From Paraburkholderia largidicola (GTDB taxonomy: Bacteria > Pseudomonadota > Gammaproteobacteria > Burkholderiales > Burkholderiaceae): DNA of 64,000 bases. A program made the position numbers and the translations under genes. Positions 1 through 8,547 of the stretch are shown piece by piece (the first letter of the stretch is position 1; every line of letters begins with the position of its first letter). The notes beneath the pieces were generated by a model. That model was not told the origin of the DNA. It saw only the letters and a program-made list of their open reading frames with translations, and made no database searches. The DNA lies in NCBI RefSeq assembly GCF_013426895.1, contig NZ_AP023174.1, positions 992,001 to 1,056,000 of the forward strand, written 5' to 3'.

Positions 1-622
1 CGACGGCCGAGCCGATGAAGCCGATTCGCGGCAAGCCGTACGCGCCATGGATCAAGCCATAGTTCAGAAAGCCATTGATGAACACGCCGCCAATCGACAC
101 CCACAGCAGCCGCCGCGCCGCGCCGATCGCCGGCAGGAACGAGCGCATCAGGCCAATCCCGATCAGACTGGCAGGCGCGCCCCAACGCAGCACCGCGCAG
201 TATTCGCCGACGTTGTGCGCGAGCAGCGCCGGCTCGCCGAACGCCATCATGATCGGTGCCGCGAACGACAGCAGCGCGAACGCCGGCACGGCCAGCAACA
301 ACGACAGCAAAAAGCCCGTCCAGTAGATATGCGGCACGCGATCCTCGGCCTGCGCGCCGCGCGCATGCGACACGCTCACGCTGACGGACGTCAGCACGCC
401 CTGCAGCAGCGTCACGACGACGAAGAACAGATTCGCGCCGAGCCCGCCTGCCGCGAGCGCGTCAGGGCCGAGCGAGCCGAGCAGGACCGTGTCGGTGACG
501 CTCATCGCCATCTGCGACAGCTGCGCAATGGCGAGCGGGGCGGCGAGGCGCGCCGTGTCGGCGGCATGACGCGAAAGCGTGGGCGGCCCGCTGAGCGCGC
601 GGGACATTCCGGTTGGATTCAT
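1..622 (-). CDS. MATE family efflux transporter (3' part beyond window)
   Basis: Reading leftward from an ATG at 620-622, the frame is open to the window edge and gives about 207 N-terminal residues. It is rich in hydrophobic segments. The early residues (APLAIAQLSQMAMSVTDTVLLG) match the first helix of NorM-type multidrug and toxic-compound extrusion transporters, which exchange cationic drugs for Na+ or H+ at the inner membrane. The later part (GGVFINGFLNYGLIHG) fits the conserved region near helix 5-6. The remaining half lies outside the window. The substrate cannot be told from sequence. The S4-domain gene lies upstream on the same strand after a 217-base gap. Confidence 0.85.
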   Translation of the reverse strand, partial: MNPTGMSRALSGPPTLSRHAADTARLAAPLAIAQLSQMAMSVTDTVLLGSLGPDALAAGGLGANLFFVVVTLLQGVLTSVSVSVSHARGAQAEDRVPHIYWTGFLLSLLLAVPAFALLSFAAPIMMAFGEPALLAHNVGEYCAVLRWGAPASLIGIGLMRSFLPAIGAARRLLWVSIGGVFINGFLNYGLIHGAYGLPRIGFIGSAV

Positions 623-839
623 GTTCGAAGCGCTGTTGCGCGAAAGGGCGGCACGCTCGGCAAGTGCGCCGCGCACCGTTTGTTTTTCTGTCCAGACGGA
701 CAGCTTATTGCGGGAACGCGGTGCTGTCGATCAACAGGCACACTTTTGGTGCGGGTTTGCGGCGGCAGCAATGACGTCGCTTGATGCCAGCCGCATATCT
801 CGCAGCCTTGTGGCAACGTCCGGGCGGTTTTATCGAAGG

Positions 840-1058
840 TCAGCCTTCGTGAACGGCGATCCGCGTGTCGCCGAGCAGCACGACCTGGCCTGCGCGAATT
901 TTGCACGTTTTGCGCGTTTCGACCTGGCCGTCGACGGTCACCGCGCCCGACGCGACGATCACTTTCGCCGATCCGCCGCTGTCCGCAAGGCCCGTAATCT
1001 TCAGCAGATTGTGGAGTTCGACGTAGTCGCCGGTCAGGGTGAAATCGAGGTTGGGCAT
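840..1058 (-). CDS. small S4-domain RNA-binding protein (YbcJ-like)
   Basis: A 72-residue protein that is essentially one S4 RNA-binding fold. Recognisable pieces are the LHNLLKITGLADSGGSAK helix-turn region and VTVDGQVETRKTCKIRAGQVV, the typical S4 loop and strand. E. coli YbcJ is nearly the same length (about 70). Family members bind structured RNA; a cellular role is not well defined. It lies upstream of the MATE gene on the same strand, with a 316-base gap separating it from the divergent small secreted-protein gene. Confidence 0.85.
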   Translation of the reverse strand: MPNLDFTLTGDYVELHNLLKITGLADSGGSAKVIVASGAVTVDGQVETRKTCKIRAGQVVLLGDTRIAVHEG

Positions 1059-1374
1059 GGCAGTTGCGATCGACAGGTGGTCGGCAGGGTCGTTGAAAAG
1101 CGACTCGCATGATAAGCCATCGCGCGGCGCCCGGCCTTCGGGTGCCAGCGAATGGCCACGCGCCGAGGCATTTGCAAGCAGATGTTATTCAGTTGTCAGG
1201 AAATGAAACGTTGAGTAACAGTCGCCTTTTGTGGCGAACTTCACTCGCAAAAGCCCGGTCTGTGGAATGGCCTGCTGCATTTTTTGCGACGGGCTGAAAA
1301 CGCGGGCATGGAGTCGGCAGAGCCAACCCAAACCGCCCGCGTGCCGATATCGACAAACTTCAGAGAGGATTGCC
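1059..1374. other. intergenic region between divergent genes
   Basis: This gap separates the minus-strand S4-domain gene from the plus-strand small secreted protein at 1375. It should hold both promoters. I see no clear paired -35/-10 elements. A purine-rich AGAGAGGAT near 1362-1370 is a good ribosome binding site for the gene at 1375. Frames open through it (for example from 1231) lack this site and give no recognisable protein. Confidence 0.4.
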
Positions 1375-1821
1375 ATGACCCAGCTCCGTACGCTTTTGAT
1401 CGGGACCGCCCTCACTGCGATGGCGTCGACCGCCGCTTTCGCCCAGACGGCTGCCCAGCCTTCCGCGGACCTGTCCACCCAGGCTCAGGTCCAGCAGGCG
1501 CCCGCCGCCGCACCGGCCGCCCAGGGTGTCCAGATGCCGGCGCCCGCGCCGCAGAACCTGACCGCGCCCGGCTCGACCGACCCGCTGGTCCAGAAACGCA
1601 ACGCGGACGCCCAGGCGAACGCCGAGTACAGCGCGCAGAAAAAGATGTCGAAGCAGCAGATGAAGGAGCAGCAAAAGGCTGCGAAGACCGCCTACAAGGA
1701 CCAGGTCAGCAACGCAAAGCTCAACAAGAAGGCCGACAAGGCGGCAGCGTCGAACGAACTGAAGGCCGAGATGCAGGGCCAGCCGACAGGCGCGGCGGCA
1801 TCGGGCGAAGCCCATAACTGA
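1375..1821 (+). CDS. small secreted Ala/Gln/Lys-rich protein, function unknown
   Basis: A 148-residue protein beginning with a clear Sec signal peptide (MTQLRTLLIGTALTAMASTAAFAQ, likely cleaved after AFA). The middle (residues 25-75) is Ala/Pro/Gln-rich. The C-terminal half (about 85-135) is a charged Lys/Ala/Gln helix-like stretch. I chose the ATG at 1375 because it follows an AGAGAGGAT ribosome binding site and opens directly into the signal peptide; the upstream extension to 1231 does neither. No family is recognised. Composition resembles small periplasmic or cell-envelope proteins common in Burkholderia. The next gene encodes a similar but shorter protein. Confidence 0.75.
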   Translation: MTQLRTLLIGTALTAMASTAAFAQTAAQPSADLSTQAQVQQAPAAAPAAQGVQMPAPAPQNLTAPGSTDPLVQKRNADAQANAEYSAQKKMSKQQMKEQQKAAKTAYKDQVSNAKLNKKADKAAASNELKAEMQGQPTGAAASGEAHN

Positions 1822-1899
1822 TCAGCGGCTTCCGGCGCCTGTGATGCGACAGGCGCCGTGACTGCCGGCAAGCATTGAAGTTGGAAAGAGGGAGGACAG

Positions 1900-2167
1900 A
1901 TGAAAAAGACCAGCAAGACGACGAGCGCACTGTGCGCCGCGCTGATCGCCGGCAGCATGACGACGCTCGCGGTCGCGCAGACGACGCACGATCCCGCCCA
2001 CCGAGCCGATGACGCACGCCGACAATAAGGCGGCCAAGGAACAGGCGAAGGCCAACAAGAAGGCTGACGTCGCGCAGGCGAAGGCCGACAAGAAGAAGAC
2101 CGAGGCCCAAGCCGACGCGGACAAGGCGAACGCGGACGCGAAAGTGAAGGACGCGAAATCGCAGTAA
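1900..2167 (+). pseudogene. second small secreted Lys/Ala-rich protein, apparent +1 frameshift
   Basis: A GGAGG-type ribosome binding site precedes the ATG at 1900. The first 27 codons give a signal peptide (MKKTSKTTSALCAALIAGSM, ending near AVAQ). The frame then closes at a TAA at 2026-2028. Another frame immediately continues with a Lys/Ala/Asp-rich tail, ending NADAKVKDAKSQ at a TAA at 2165-2167. Removing one C from the CCC at 1997-1999 joins both parts into an 88-residue protein with the same architecture as the gene at 1375. Either the gene is broken in this strain or the extra base is a sequencing error. As it stands only a 42-residue product would be made. Confidence 0.7.
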
Positions 2168-2218
2168 GCAGTTCCCTTTGCACACATGTCAGGCGGCGGA
2201 TTCCCGCCGCCTGGCGAA

Positions 2219-2245
2219 GCCCGGCCTCGCGCCGGGCTTTTTGTT
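2219..2245 (+). terminator. rho-independent terminator after the small secreted-protein genes
   Basis: The stem GCCCGG...CCGGGC with a short loop is followed by TTTTTG. It lies about 50 bases after the second small secreted-protein gene and just before the helicase gene. Confidence 0.85.
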
Positions 2246-2286
2246 TGCGGCACACGAAAAATGGGGCGCTTGTCGTCGCGGGTTGT

Positions 2287-4533
2287 ATGGATATACAGTA
2301 TGCGTCGCCCTCACTATCCGACCCGCCAATCGTGCTTTCCGTCGCCGATTCTCCGTCTTCATTACCTGCTGCCGCGACGGATTCGCCCGCAGCGGCGGCA
2401 GCCGCCGCCACATCCGACTGGTTAGCAAAGCTCAACGATGCCCAGCGCGAAGCCGTCGAATACGGCGCCGACGACATCGGGCATCCGTCCGGTGCGCTGC
2501 TGGTCATCGCGGGTGCGGGCTCCGGTAAGACGAATACGCTGGCGCATCGCGTCGCGAATCTGGTCGTCAAGGGCACCGATCCGCGCCGCATCCTGCTGCT
2601 GACGTTCTCGCGCCGCGCCGCGCTCGAAATGACACGGCGCGTCACGCGCATTGCAGGCGCGGCGCTTGGCATGCGGGCGGCGCTCGCGCAGGGTCTGACG
2701 TGGTCGGGCACGTTCCACAGCGTCGGCGCGCGCCTGTTGCGCGAATACGCCGATCTGATCGGCCTCGCGCCGACCTTCACGATCAACGACCGCGAAGATT
2801 CCGCCGACCTGATGAATCTCGTGCGCCACGAGCTTGGCTTGTCCGCGAAAGAAAAACGCTTTCCGTCGAAATCGGCGTGTTTCTCGATCTACTCGCGCGT
2901 CGTGAATACAGGCGCGTCGCTGGCCGATGTGCTCAACAGCGCGTTCCCGTGGTGCCGCGAATGGGAAGCCGATTTGCGCATGCTGTTCGCGGCCTATGTC
3001 GACGCGAAGCAGAAGCAAAGCGTGCTCGATTACGACGACTTGCTGCTCTACTGGTCGCACATGGCGGCCGAACCCGCCATTGCCGCGGATCTCTCCGGCC
3101 GTTTCGATCATGTGCTCGTCGACGAGTACCAGGACACCAACCGTCTGCAGGCGTCGATCCTGCTCGCGCTGAAACCCGACGGACACGGCCTGACGGTGGT
3201 CGGCGACGACGCGCAGTCGATCTATTCGTTTCGCGGCGCGACCGTGCGCAACATTCTCGATTTCCCCGCGCATTTCGATCCGCCCGCGAAGCAGGTCACG
3301 CTGGAGCACAACTACCGCTCGACACAGCCGATTCTCGAAGCATCCAACGCGGTGATCGGCCTTGCGTCCGAGCGTTACACGAAGAATCTGTGGACCGACA
3401 AGGCGTCGGCGCAACGCCCGCATCTCGTCACCGTCGCCGACGACGCCGATCAGGCGCGCTACATCGTCGAGCAGGTGCTCGCCGCGCGCGAGGCGGGCAT
3501 GAAACTGAAGGCGCAGGCCGTGCTGTTTCGCGCCGCGCATCACAGCGCCGCGCTCGAAATCGAACTGACGCGGCGCAACATTCCGTTCGTGAAGTTCGGC
3601 GGCCTGAAGTTTCTCGACTCCGTTCATGTGAAGGACGTGCTGGCCGTGCTGCGCTGGGCGGAGAATCCGCGCGATCGCGTCGCGGGTTTTCGCGTCGTGC
3701 AGTTGCTGCCGGGCGTCGGGCCGGCAACGGCTGCGCGTGTGCTCGACGATATCGCCGCGCGGGCCGATGCGCTGCAGTCAGGCGGCGCGCCCGATGCCGC
3801 GCATGGTGTGTCGGGCTGCACGGCGAATGCGCTCGCCGCGTTCACGCCGCCGGCGCGCGCGCTCGAAGACTGGCATCCGTTCGTCGCGATGATGGCGTCG
3901 GCATGCGGTCGGCAGACGCCGTGGCCCGCCGAGTTCGAAATGGTGCGCCGCTGGTACGAGCCGCATCTCGAGCGCAATCACGAGGACGCGTCGATTCGCC
4001 AGGCCGATCTCGCGCAGATGGAAAGCATCGCGGGCACGTACGCGTCGCGCGAGCGCTTCCTGACGGAACTGACGCTCGATCCGCCCGACGCCACCAGTGA
4101 CGAATCCGGCGTTCCGCTGATCGACGAAGACTATCTGATCCTGTCGACGATCCATTCGGCGAAAGGGCAGGAGTGGCGCAACGTGTTCGTACTCAATGGC
4201 GTCGACGGCTGCATTCCGTCCGATCTCGGCACGGGCAGTGAAGAGGAAATCGACGAGGAGCGGCGTCTGCTCTATGTCGCGATGACGCGCGCGAAAGAGG
4301 AACTGCATATCGTCATGCCGCAGCGCTTCTACGTGCACAACCAGACGCATCTCGCCGACCGGCATGTTTGGGCGTCGCGCACGCGCTTCATTCCGGCGCA
4401 TCTGCTGCCGATGTTCGATTCGCATGCGTGGCCGCCCGCGCCCGTCGTGTCGGCGCCGACGCGAGCGGGGCTGGCCGCGGCCGCGCAAGCCAAAATAGAA
4501 ATCGCGGCGAAGCTCAGAAAAATGTGGGACTGA
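2287..4533 (+). CDS. UvrD/Rep-type superfamily 1A ATP-dependent DNA helicase
   Basis: A 748-residue 3'-5' DNA helicase. In order it carries Walker A GAGSGKT (residues 76-82), the DEYQDTN Walker B box, GDDAQSIYSFRGA (motif III), LEHNYRSTQ (motif IV), STIHSAKGQEW (motif V) and RRLLYVAMTRAKEEL (motif VI). These are the full SF1A motif set, so it is probably active. The first 40 residues are Ala/Pro/Ser-rich linker. The ATG at 2287 is chosen because an upstream TTG at 2245 sits in the terminator T-tract; no strong ribosome binding site is seen, so the start is uncertain. It is shorter than E. coli UvrD-family members with full C-terminal tails. The neighbours give no pathway clue. Confidence 0.9.
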   Translation: MDIQYASPSLSDPPIVLSVADSPSSLPAAATDSPAAAAAAATSDWLAKLNDAQREAVEYGADDIGHPSGALLVIAGAGSGKTNTLAHRVANLVVKGTDPRRILLLTFSRRAALEMTRRVTRIAGAALGMRAALAQGLTWSGTFHSVGARLLREYADLIGLAPTFTINDREDSADLMNLVRHELGLSAKEKRFPSKSACFSIYSRVVNTGASLADVLNSAFPWCREWEADLRMLFAAYVDAKQKQSVLDYDDLLLYWSHMAAEPAIAADLSGRFDHVLVDEYQDTNRLQASILLALKPDGHGLTVVGDDAQSIYSFRGATVRNILDFPAHFDPPAKQVTLEHNYRSTQPILEASNAVIGLASERYTKNLWTDKASAQRPHLVTVADDADQARYIVEQVLAAREAGMKLKAQAVLFRAAHHSAALEIELTRRNIPFVKFGGLKFLDSVHVKDVLAVLRWAENPRDRVAGFRVVQLLPGVGPATAARVLDDIAARADALQSGGAPDAAHGVSGCTANALAAFTPPARALEDWHPFVAMMASACGRQTPWPAEFEMVRRWYEPHLERNHEDASIRQADLAQMESIAGTYASRERFLTELTLDPPDATSDESGVPLIDEDYLILSTIHSAKGQEWRNVFVLNGVDGCIPSDLGTGSEEEIDEERRLLYVAMTRAKEELHIVMPQRFYVHNQTHLADRHVWASRTRFIPAHLLPMFDSHAWPPAPVVSAPTRAGLAAAAQAKIEIAAKLRKMWD

Positions 4534-4587
4534 GCTTGCCGCGATCTGATGGCGTCCCGTTCGACGCCCTGTGTCGCGAAACGAGGC

Positions 4588-5355
4588 CTAGCGCGACTGC
4601 CGCTGTTGCTGCTGCTGCGGGCGCGGCGGCGGCATGAAGAAGTTGCGCAACCAGGCGGCGAGTCGCGTGAACACGTCGTACGGCTCTTCAACGAAAATTT
4701 CCGGCTTCAGCAGTCGCAGATATTCCATGATCTGCTGCGCTTCCTGCTTCTGGAACGAGCCGTGCGAAATGCCCAGACGCAACAGACCGCGCAATTCGCC
4801 GAGTTTTTCACGGGCGGCGCTGCCCACGCTGGTTTCGCATGCGACCTTCGCTTCATACACCCGCTGACGCAGCGATTCCGCCAGGCGCCACGCGGGCGTC
4901 TGCATCACTTCCTCGAGCGCCTGGATATCCTGTGCCGCCGACTTGATCTGCGCGGCGAGCGGGTCCACCAGCGAAGGCGCGCCTTCCGCTTCCTTGACGA
5001 TCGCGGCGGCCCACTCGCGGCTCTGCTTCGCGAGTTCTTCCGGCGTCCATTCCGAGCGCGCGGCGAAGCCGAAACCGAACTCGTTCGCCTGCTTCATCAG
5101 AATCGCGACGACGTCCGGAAACTCCTTGTCCAGCGTGCGTTTCGCCCATGCGTACTGGCCGCCTTGCAGCATCCGCTGCACGGCGTGCTCCGTCAGCGGC
5201 ACCATGTTGTCGAGGAGCTTCGCGCGCAAAAAATCCTCGAACGACGGCGTCGCGAACTGCGGGTCCAGCTTCACTGAAACCCGCACGAACGCCTCGAAGT
5301 CCTTTCGCAAGGATGCGAGCGTTTCGTCCTTGATGTTAAGGGTAATCTGACCCAT
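4588..5355 (-). CDS. conserved hypothetical protein
   Basis: A 255-residue soluble protein with no signal peptide or membrane segment. It looks mostly helical, with Trp/Arg/Glu-rich stretches (ANEFGFGFAARSEWTPEELAK near residues 90-110). It ends in a Pro/Gln/Arg-rich tail (PPPRPQQQQQRQSR). I recognise no domain or catalytic motif. It converges on the helicase gene, whose end is 54 bases away; its other side faces a 231-base gap before azlD. Confidence 0.7.
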   Translation of the reverse strand: MGQITLNIKDETLASLRKDFEAFVRVSVKLDPQFATPSFEDFLRAKLLDNMVPLTEHAVQRMLQGGQYAWAKRTLDKEFPDVVAILMKQANEFGFGFAARSEWTPEELAKQSREWAAAIVKEAEGAPSLVDPLAAQIKSAAQDIQALEEVMQTPAWRLAESLRQRVYEAKVACETSVGSAAREKLGELRGLLRLGISHGSFQKQEAQQIMEYLRLLKPEIFVEEPYDVFTRLAAWLRNFFMPPPRPQQQQQRQSR

Positions 5356-5586
5356 GTCTTATCCCGTTTCGTCGACCGCGCGAACACCGTCGAGGGTTTC
5401 GCCTCGTGCCGTGCGCCCCCGTGCGTTGGCGGCACCGATATCCGGCGCGGTTCTGTCCGGCTTGCCGGCTTGCCGTCGATAGACGCTGCCGGGTTCACGG
5501 ACCACGAGTGTTTATCGGCGGATTGAAAGGGAACTTGAGGGCGGCGCGCCGTCCCGTCGAACGGCGCGCGAGGGCGTGGTCCGGCG

Positions 5587-5910
5587 TTACTTCAGTACGA
5601 CGCCTTGCCAGAGGAAGAACACGGCGAGGCCGACCGCGATGGTGAGCAGCGGCCGGCGCGTGAGGGCGCTGACGGCAACGGCGGCCAGCGCGCCGACCAG
5701 TTGCGGGTTGCGCCACGTGAGTTCGGCGTCCGTGCCGTGCGGCGACACGGTCATCGGCACGATGATGGCCGTCAGCACGGTGACGGGCACGAAGCCGAGC
5801 GCGGTGCGCACGAGCGGCGGAAACACGATGCGGTCGCCGAGCACGAACACGGCGGCGCGGATCAGCCACGTGATGACGGCCATGCCGAGTATCAGAAGCA
5901 CGTAGTTCAT
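5587..5910 (-). CDS. azlD: AzlD-type branched-chain amino acid export subunit
   Basis: A 107-residue membrane protein with about four hydrophobic segments, the usual size of AzlD/YgaH. AzlD pairs with AzlC to export branched-chain amino acids or toxic analogues such as azaleucine. The ATG overlaps the azlC stop by 4 bases (ATGA), so the two are translationally coupled. The motif VRTALGFVPVTVLTAIIVP is typical of the family. Substrate is inferred from family knowledge only. Confidence 0.9.
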   Translation of the reverse strand: MNYVLLILGMAVITWLIRAAVFVLGDRIVFPPLVRTALGFVPVTVLTAIIVPMTVSPHGTDAELTWRNPQLVGALAAVAVSALTRRPLLTIAVGLAVFFLWQGVVLK

Positions 5911-6647
5911 CGCGATGCCTCCGCCGCGCGGGTGCGCTGGAACGCCGGCAGGGACAGCAGCACGCCGACCGCCACGCCGACGAACACAGCGCCCAGCAGG
6001 CCGAGCTTGTACGGCCAGTCTTGCCAGAAGAACGCCAGCGCGCCGGCCGTGGCCGCCGCAGCGAGATAGCGCACGGCGACGAGCTGCGGCACGACGATCG
6101 CGATGAATGTCGCGGCCATCGCGAAGTCGAGCCCGAGCGATTGCAGGCCGGGGAAGGCCGCGCCGAACAGCAGGCCGATCAGCGTGCAGATCTGCCAGTT
6201 GATATACATCGATAGGCCGGAGCCGAGGAAGTAGTAAGGGCCGACCGAGCCCGGCGGATGCAGCCGGTAGTGCGCCCACGCGACGGCGAAGACTTCGTCG
6301 GTGAGCAGGCCGCCGAGCGCCCAGCGCCAGCGCGACGGCAGATGCGACACGTACGGCGCAAGCGTCGCGCTGTAGAGCACGTGACGCGCATTGACGACGA
6401 GCGTCGTCGCCCAGATGACGGCGCAGCTCGCGTGGCCCGCGATCAGGCCGAGTGCGAGGAATTGGGCCGATCCGGCGAACACGATCAGCGACATCAGCTG
6501 GCCGTGCCAGAGGTGCATCGGACCAGATGCGACGAGCGTGCCGTAGATCACGCCGAACGGTAACGCGCCGATGATCATCGGCAGCGTGTCGCGCGCGCCG
6601 GCTGTGAATTCCTTGAGACGGTGAGCGGGTTGTGCAGGGTGAGTCAA
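5907..6647 (-). CDS. azlC: AzlC family branched-chain amino acid exporter
   Basis: A 246-residue polytopic membrane protein. It contains the AzlC hallmark segments: PMIIGALPFGVIYG, FAGSAQFLALGLI and VVNARHVLYS. The start is set by a strong ribosome binding site, GAGGAGGAA at 6651-6659, five bases before a TTG codon (6645-6647). An in-frame ATG at 6674 would place that site inside the gene. It forms an operon with azlD. The AraC-type regulator upstream on the same strand is the obvious candidate controller. Confidence 0.92.
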   Translation of the reverse strand: MTHPAQPAHRLKEFTAGARDTLPMIIGALPFGVIYGTLVASGPMHLWHGQLMSLIVFAGSAQFLALGLIAGHASCAVIWATTLVVNARHVLYSATLAPYVSHLPSRWRWALGGLLTDEVFAVAWAHYRLHPPGSVGPYYFLGSGLSMYINWQICTLIGLLFGAAFPGLQSLGLDFAMAATFIAIVVPQLVAVRYLAAAATAGALAFFWQDWPYKLGLLGAVFVGVAVGVLLSLPAFQRTRAAEASR

Positions 6648-6807
6648 TCTTTCCTCCTCGTTAGGGCCGAGCATAGCCGGGCGAGGGGAGCGGCGGCTTG
6701 TACGTTCTTGCGCTTGGGCGTGTCGATGTGAGGGATTTGCTGCGGTGCGGTCTCAGTGCCTAGCTGCCCGGTGCCGCGTGCGGAGTGAGCTTGCGCGCGC
6801 GGTCCGT

Positions 6808-7635
6808 TCAGGACGACTGCCAGCGCCCCGGCGGCACGCCGAACATGCGCCGGAAATGCCGCGTGAAGTGGCTTTGATCGGTGAAGCCGCCTGCCGCCGC
6901 CACATCGGCCACCGATACGCCCGCGCGCAACGGCGCGAGCGAGCGCTGCAGGCGGACCTGATTGCGCCACGCGTGCGGCGGCAGTCCCGTCGCGCGGGTG
7001 AAGAGCCGCGCGGCGTGAAACTGCGACAGGCCGACGGCATCGGCGAGATTCGCGAGCTTGAGCGGCGCGGCCAGGTCGCCCGCCAGTTGCTCTTTCATCG
7101 TGACGACGCGCGCGTCGTCGGCGGCGAGTTGCGGCGTGTCGGGCCGCGTGCGGCCGTAACGCACGAGCAGCGTCGACAGCGCGTCGAGCATCGCCGTTTC
7201 CGCGACGAGCGGATCGCCGTTCGCCTCCAGCAACTGATGCGCACGCGACAGCCGCACGGCGAGATCGGGATCGCGGATCACGTCGGCATCGAACCACGGC
7301 AGCGGCTGCGCGCAGCCCGCGATGTCTTCGGCGAGCGCGTGAATGAAGTCGACGGGCGCGTACATCACGCGGTAGCGCCAGCCTTCGTCGATTGCCCGGG
7401 AGCCGGTGTGCACTTCGCCAGGATTGATGATCGGCACGCTGCCCGCCTCGGCGACGTGGCGCGAGCCCTGATAGCGGTACGTTTCCGCGCCCGCCTCGAT
7501 CACGGGGATCGTGTACGCGTCGTGCCAGTGCGGCGTGAATTCGTGATCGTGATATTCGGCCGTGAGCAGATCCGCGCCGGGCAGAAGCGGCGTGCGCCAG
7601 TAACGGGCGTTATCGCGGAAGCGGGTCGAAGTCAT
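6808..7635 (-). CDS. AraC family transcriptional regulator
   Basis: A 275-residue protein with an N-terminal cupin-like ligand domain (HDHEFTPHWHDAYTIPVIEAG near residues 29-50). At the C-terminus are two AraC helix-turn-helix units: LANLADAVGLSQFHAARLF and the signature VADVAAAGGFTDQSHFTRHFRRMFGVPP. It lies 160 bases upstream of azlC in the same orientation, an arrangement common for regulators of AzlCD exporters. The ligand is unknown; an amino acid is a reasonable guess. Confidence 0.9.
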   Translation of the reverse strand: MTSTRFRDNARYWRTPLLPGADLLTAEYHDHEFTPHWHDAYTIPVIEAGAETYRYQGSRHVAEAGSVPIINPGEVHTGSRAIDEGWRYRVMYAPVDFIHALAEDIAGCAQPLPWFDADVIRDPDLAVRLSRAHQLLEANGDPLVAETAMLDALSTLLVRYGRTRPDTPQLAADDARVVTMKEQLAGDLAAPLKLANLADAVGLSQFHAARLFTRATGLPPHAWRNQVRLQRSLAPLRAGVSVADVAAAGGFTDQSHFTRHFRRMFGVPPGRWQSS

Positions 7636-7704
7636 GAGCGAAGTCCGGGTGGACCTGTCAGTTTACCGCGCCTTGCCGGCCTCGGCCTGATTTGGAAGGC
7701 GCTT

Positions 7705-8205
7705 TCAGCGGACGGGGATCGTCGTGCCGGCGGGCATCGGCACGGCCGTGACGCTGTTCTTCGCGCTGCCCGTCGCGACGCGGTCGCTGTAGGTCAGGTA
7801 CACGAGCGTATTGCGCTTCGAATCGACCACGCGCACCACGTGCAGCGTCTTGAAGATCAGCGACATCCGTTCGGTGAATACGTCGGCCTGCTGGCGCAGC
7901 GGCTCGGGAATCTTGATGGCCGCGACCTGGCGGCACGCGATCGACGCCTCGGTCGGATCTTCGGCGATCCCGAGCGTGCCCTTGATGCCGCCCGTGCGCG
8001 CCCGCGACACATAGCAGGTGACGCCCTGCACGGCGGGATCGTCGTACGCTTCGACGACCACGCGATCTGAGCCGGTGATATGAAAGTTCGTGTTGACGCT
8101 GGCGACTTCCTCGGCCTGCGCGAGCGGCGCGCAGGTGAACGCTGCCGAAGCGGCGAGGATGGCGGCGGCGCGTGCGATGCACGCACAGGGCAGGGCGAGT
8201 TTCAT
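7705..8205 (-). CDS. creA: CreA family periplasmic protein
   Basis: A 166-residue protein with a Sec signal peptide (ending near PLAQA) followed by a CreA domain. Recognisable pieces are YDDPAVQGVTCYVSRARTGGIKG and EDPTEASIACRQV. CreA homologues are widespread exported proteins without a settled biochemical function. I chose the ATG at 8205 over the longer frame to 8403 because only it opens directly on the signal peptide. The longer frame also runs into a terminator and tRNA. Confidence 0.88.
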   Translation of the reverse strand: MKLALPCACIARAAAILAASAAFTCAPLAQAEEVASVNTNFHITGSDRVVVEAYDDPAVQGVTCYVSRARTGGIKGTLGIAEDPTEASIACRQVAAIKIPEPLRQQADVFTERMSLIFKTLHVVRVVDSKRNTLVYLTYSDRVATGSAKNSVTAVPMPAGTTIPVR

Positions 8206-8368
8206 CAGGTGACCGGAAGAATGGGCGTTTGAAGAGCAGCACGGAGCAGGACGGCTGCCAGTTTGAACGCCATCGTAACCTGGTTGCCGATGCTGGCTGC
8301 TGGCGTGCGATACGCTTGTGGCGCTTCCATTCCATCGATGAAAATCGCGTGCCGCCAGGCAGCGGCGG

Positions 8369-8400
8369 AAAAAGAAAAGGCCCGCACGAATGCGGGCCTT
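8369..8400 (-). terminator. terminator of the tRNA-Asn transcript
   Basis: On the minus strand the stem GGCCCGCA/TGCGGGCC with a 4-base loop is followed by TTTTCTTTTT. It stops transcription from the tRNA-Asn genes before creA. Confidence 0.85.
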
Positions 8401-8407
8401 CAAATTT

Positions 8408-8483
8408 TGGCTCCCCGACCTGGGCTCGAACCAGGGACCTACGGATTAACAGTCCGGCGCTCTACCGACTGAGCTATCGGGGA
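8408..8483 (-). tRNA. tRNA-Asn (GTT), copy 2 in transcription order
   Basis: A 76-base cloverleaf on the minus strand. The acceptor pairs TCCCCGA with TCGGGGA, the anticodon loop reads CTGTTAA (GTT), the T-arm is GGTTCGAGCC and CCA is encoded. It is identical in sequence to the copy at 8548-8623. Confidence 0.97.
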
Positions 8484-8508
8484 ACAGCAATACAACTTGT
8501 CGCTACAT

Positions 8509-8535
8509 AAAAAAGCCCGCTGTGGTTAACGGGCT
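8509..8535 (-). terminator. terminator between the two tRNA-Asn genes
   Basis: On the minus strand AGCCCG / CGGGCT pair around a 10-base loop and are followed by TTTTTT. It lies immediately after the first-transcribed tRNA-Asn, so each tRNA copy has its own terminator. Confidence 0.75.
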
Positions 8536-8547
8536 CTTGCAATTCTT

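Noticed and set aside
47..784. 245-codon plus-strand frame at the left edge
   Set aside because: Shadow of the MATE gene on the minus strand, which shows clear membrane helices and family motifs.
8172..8510. Plus-strand frame of 112 residues across a tRNA-Asn (ending ARTRDLRINSPALYRLSYRG...)
   Set aside because: The peptide is the antisense translation of tRNA-Asn, a well-known spurious database ORF; it has no start signal and overlaps a terminator.
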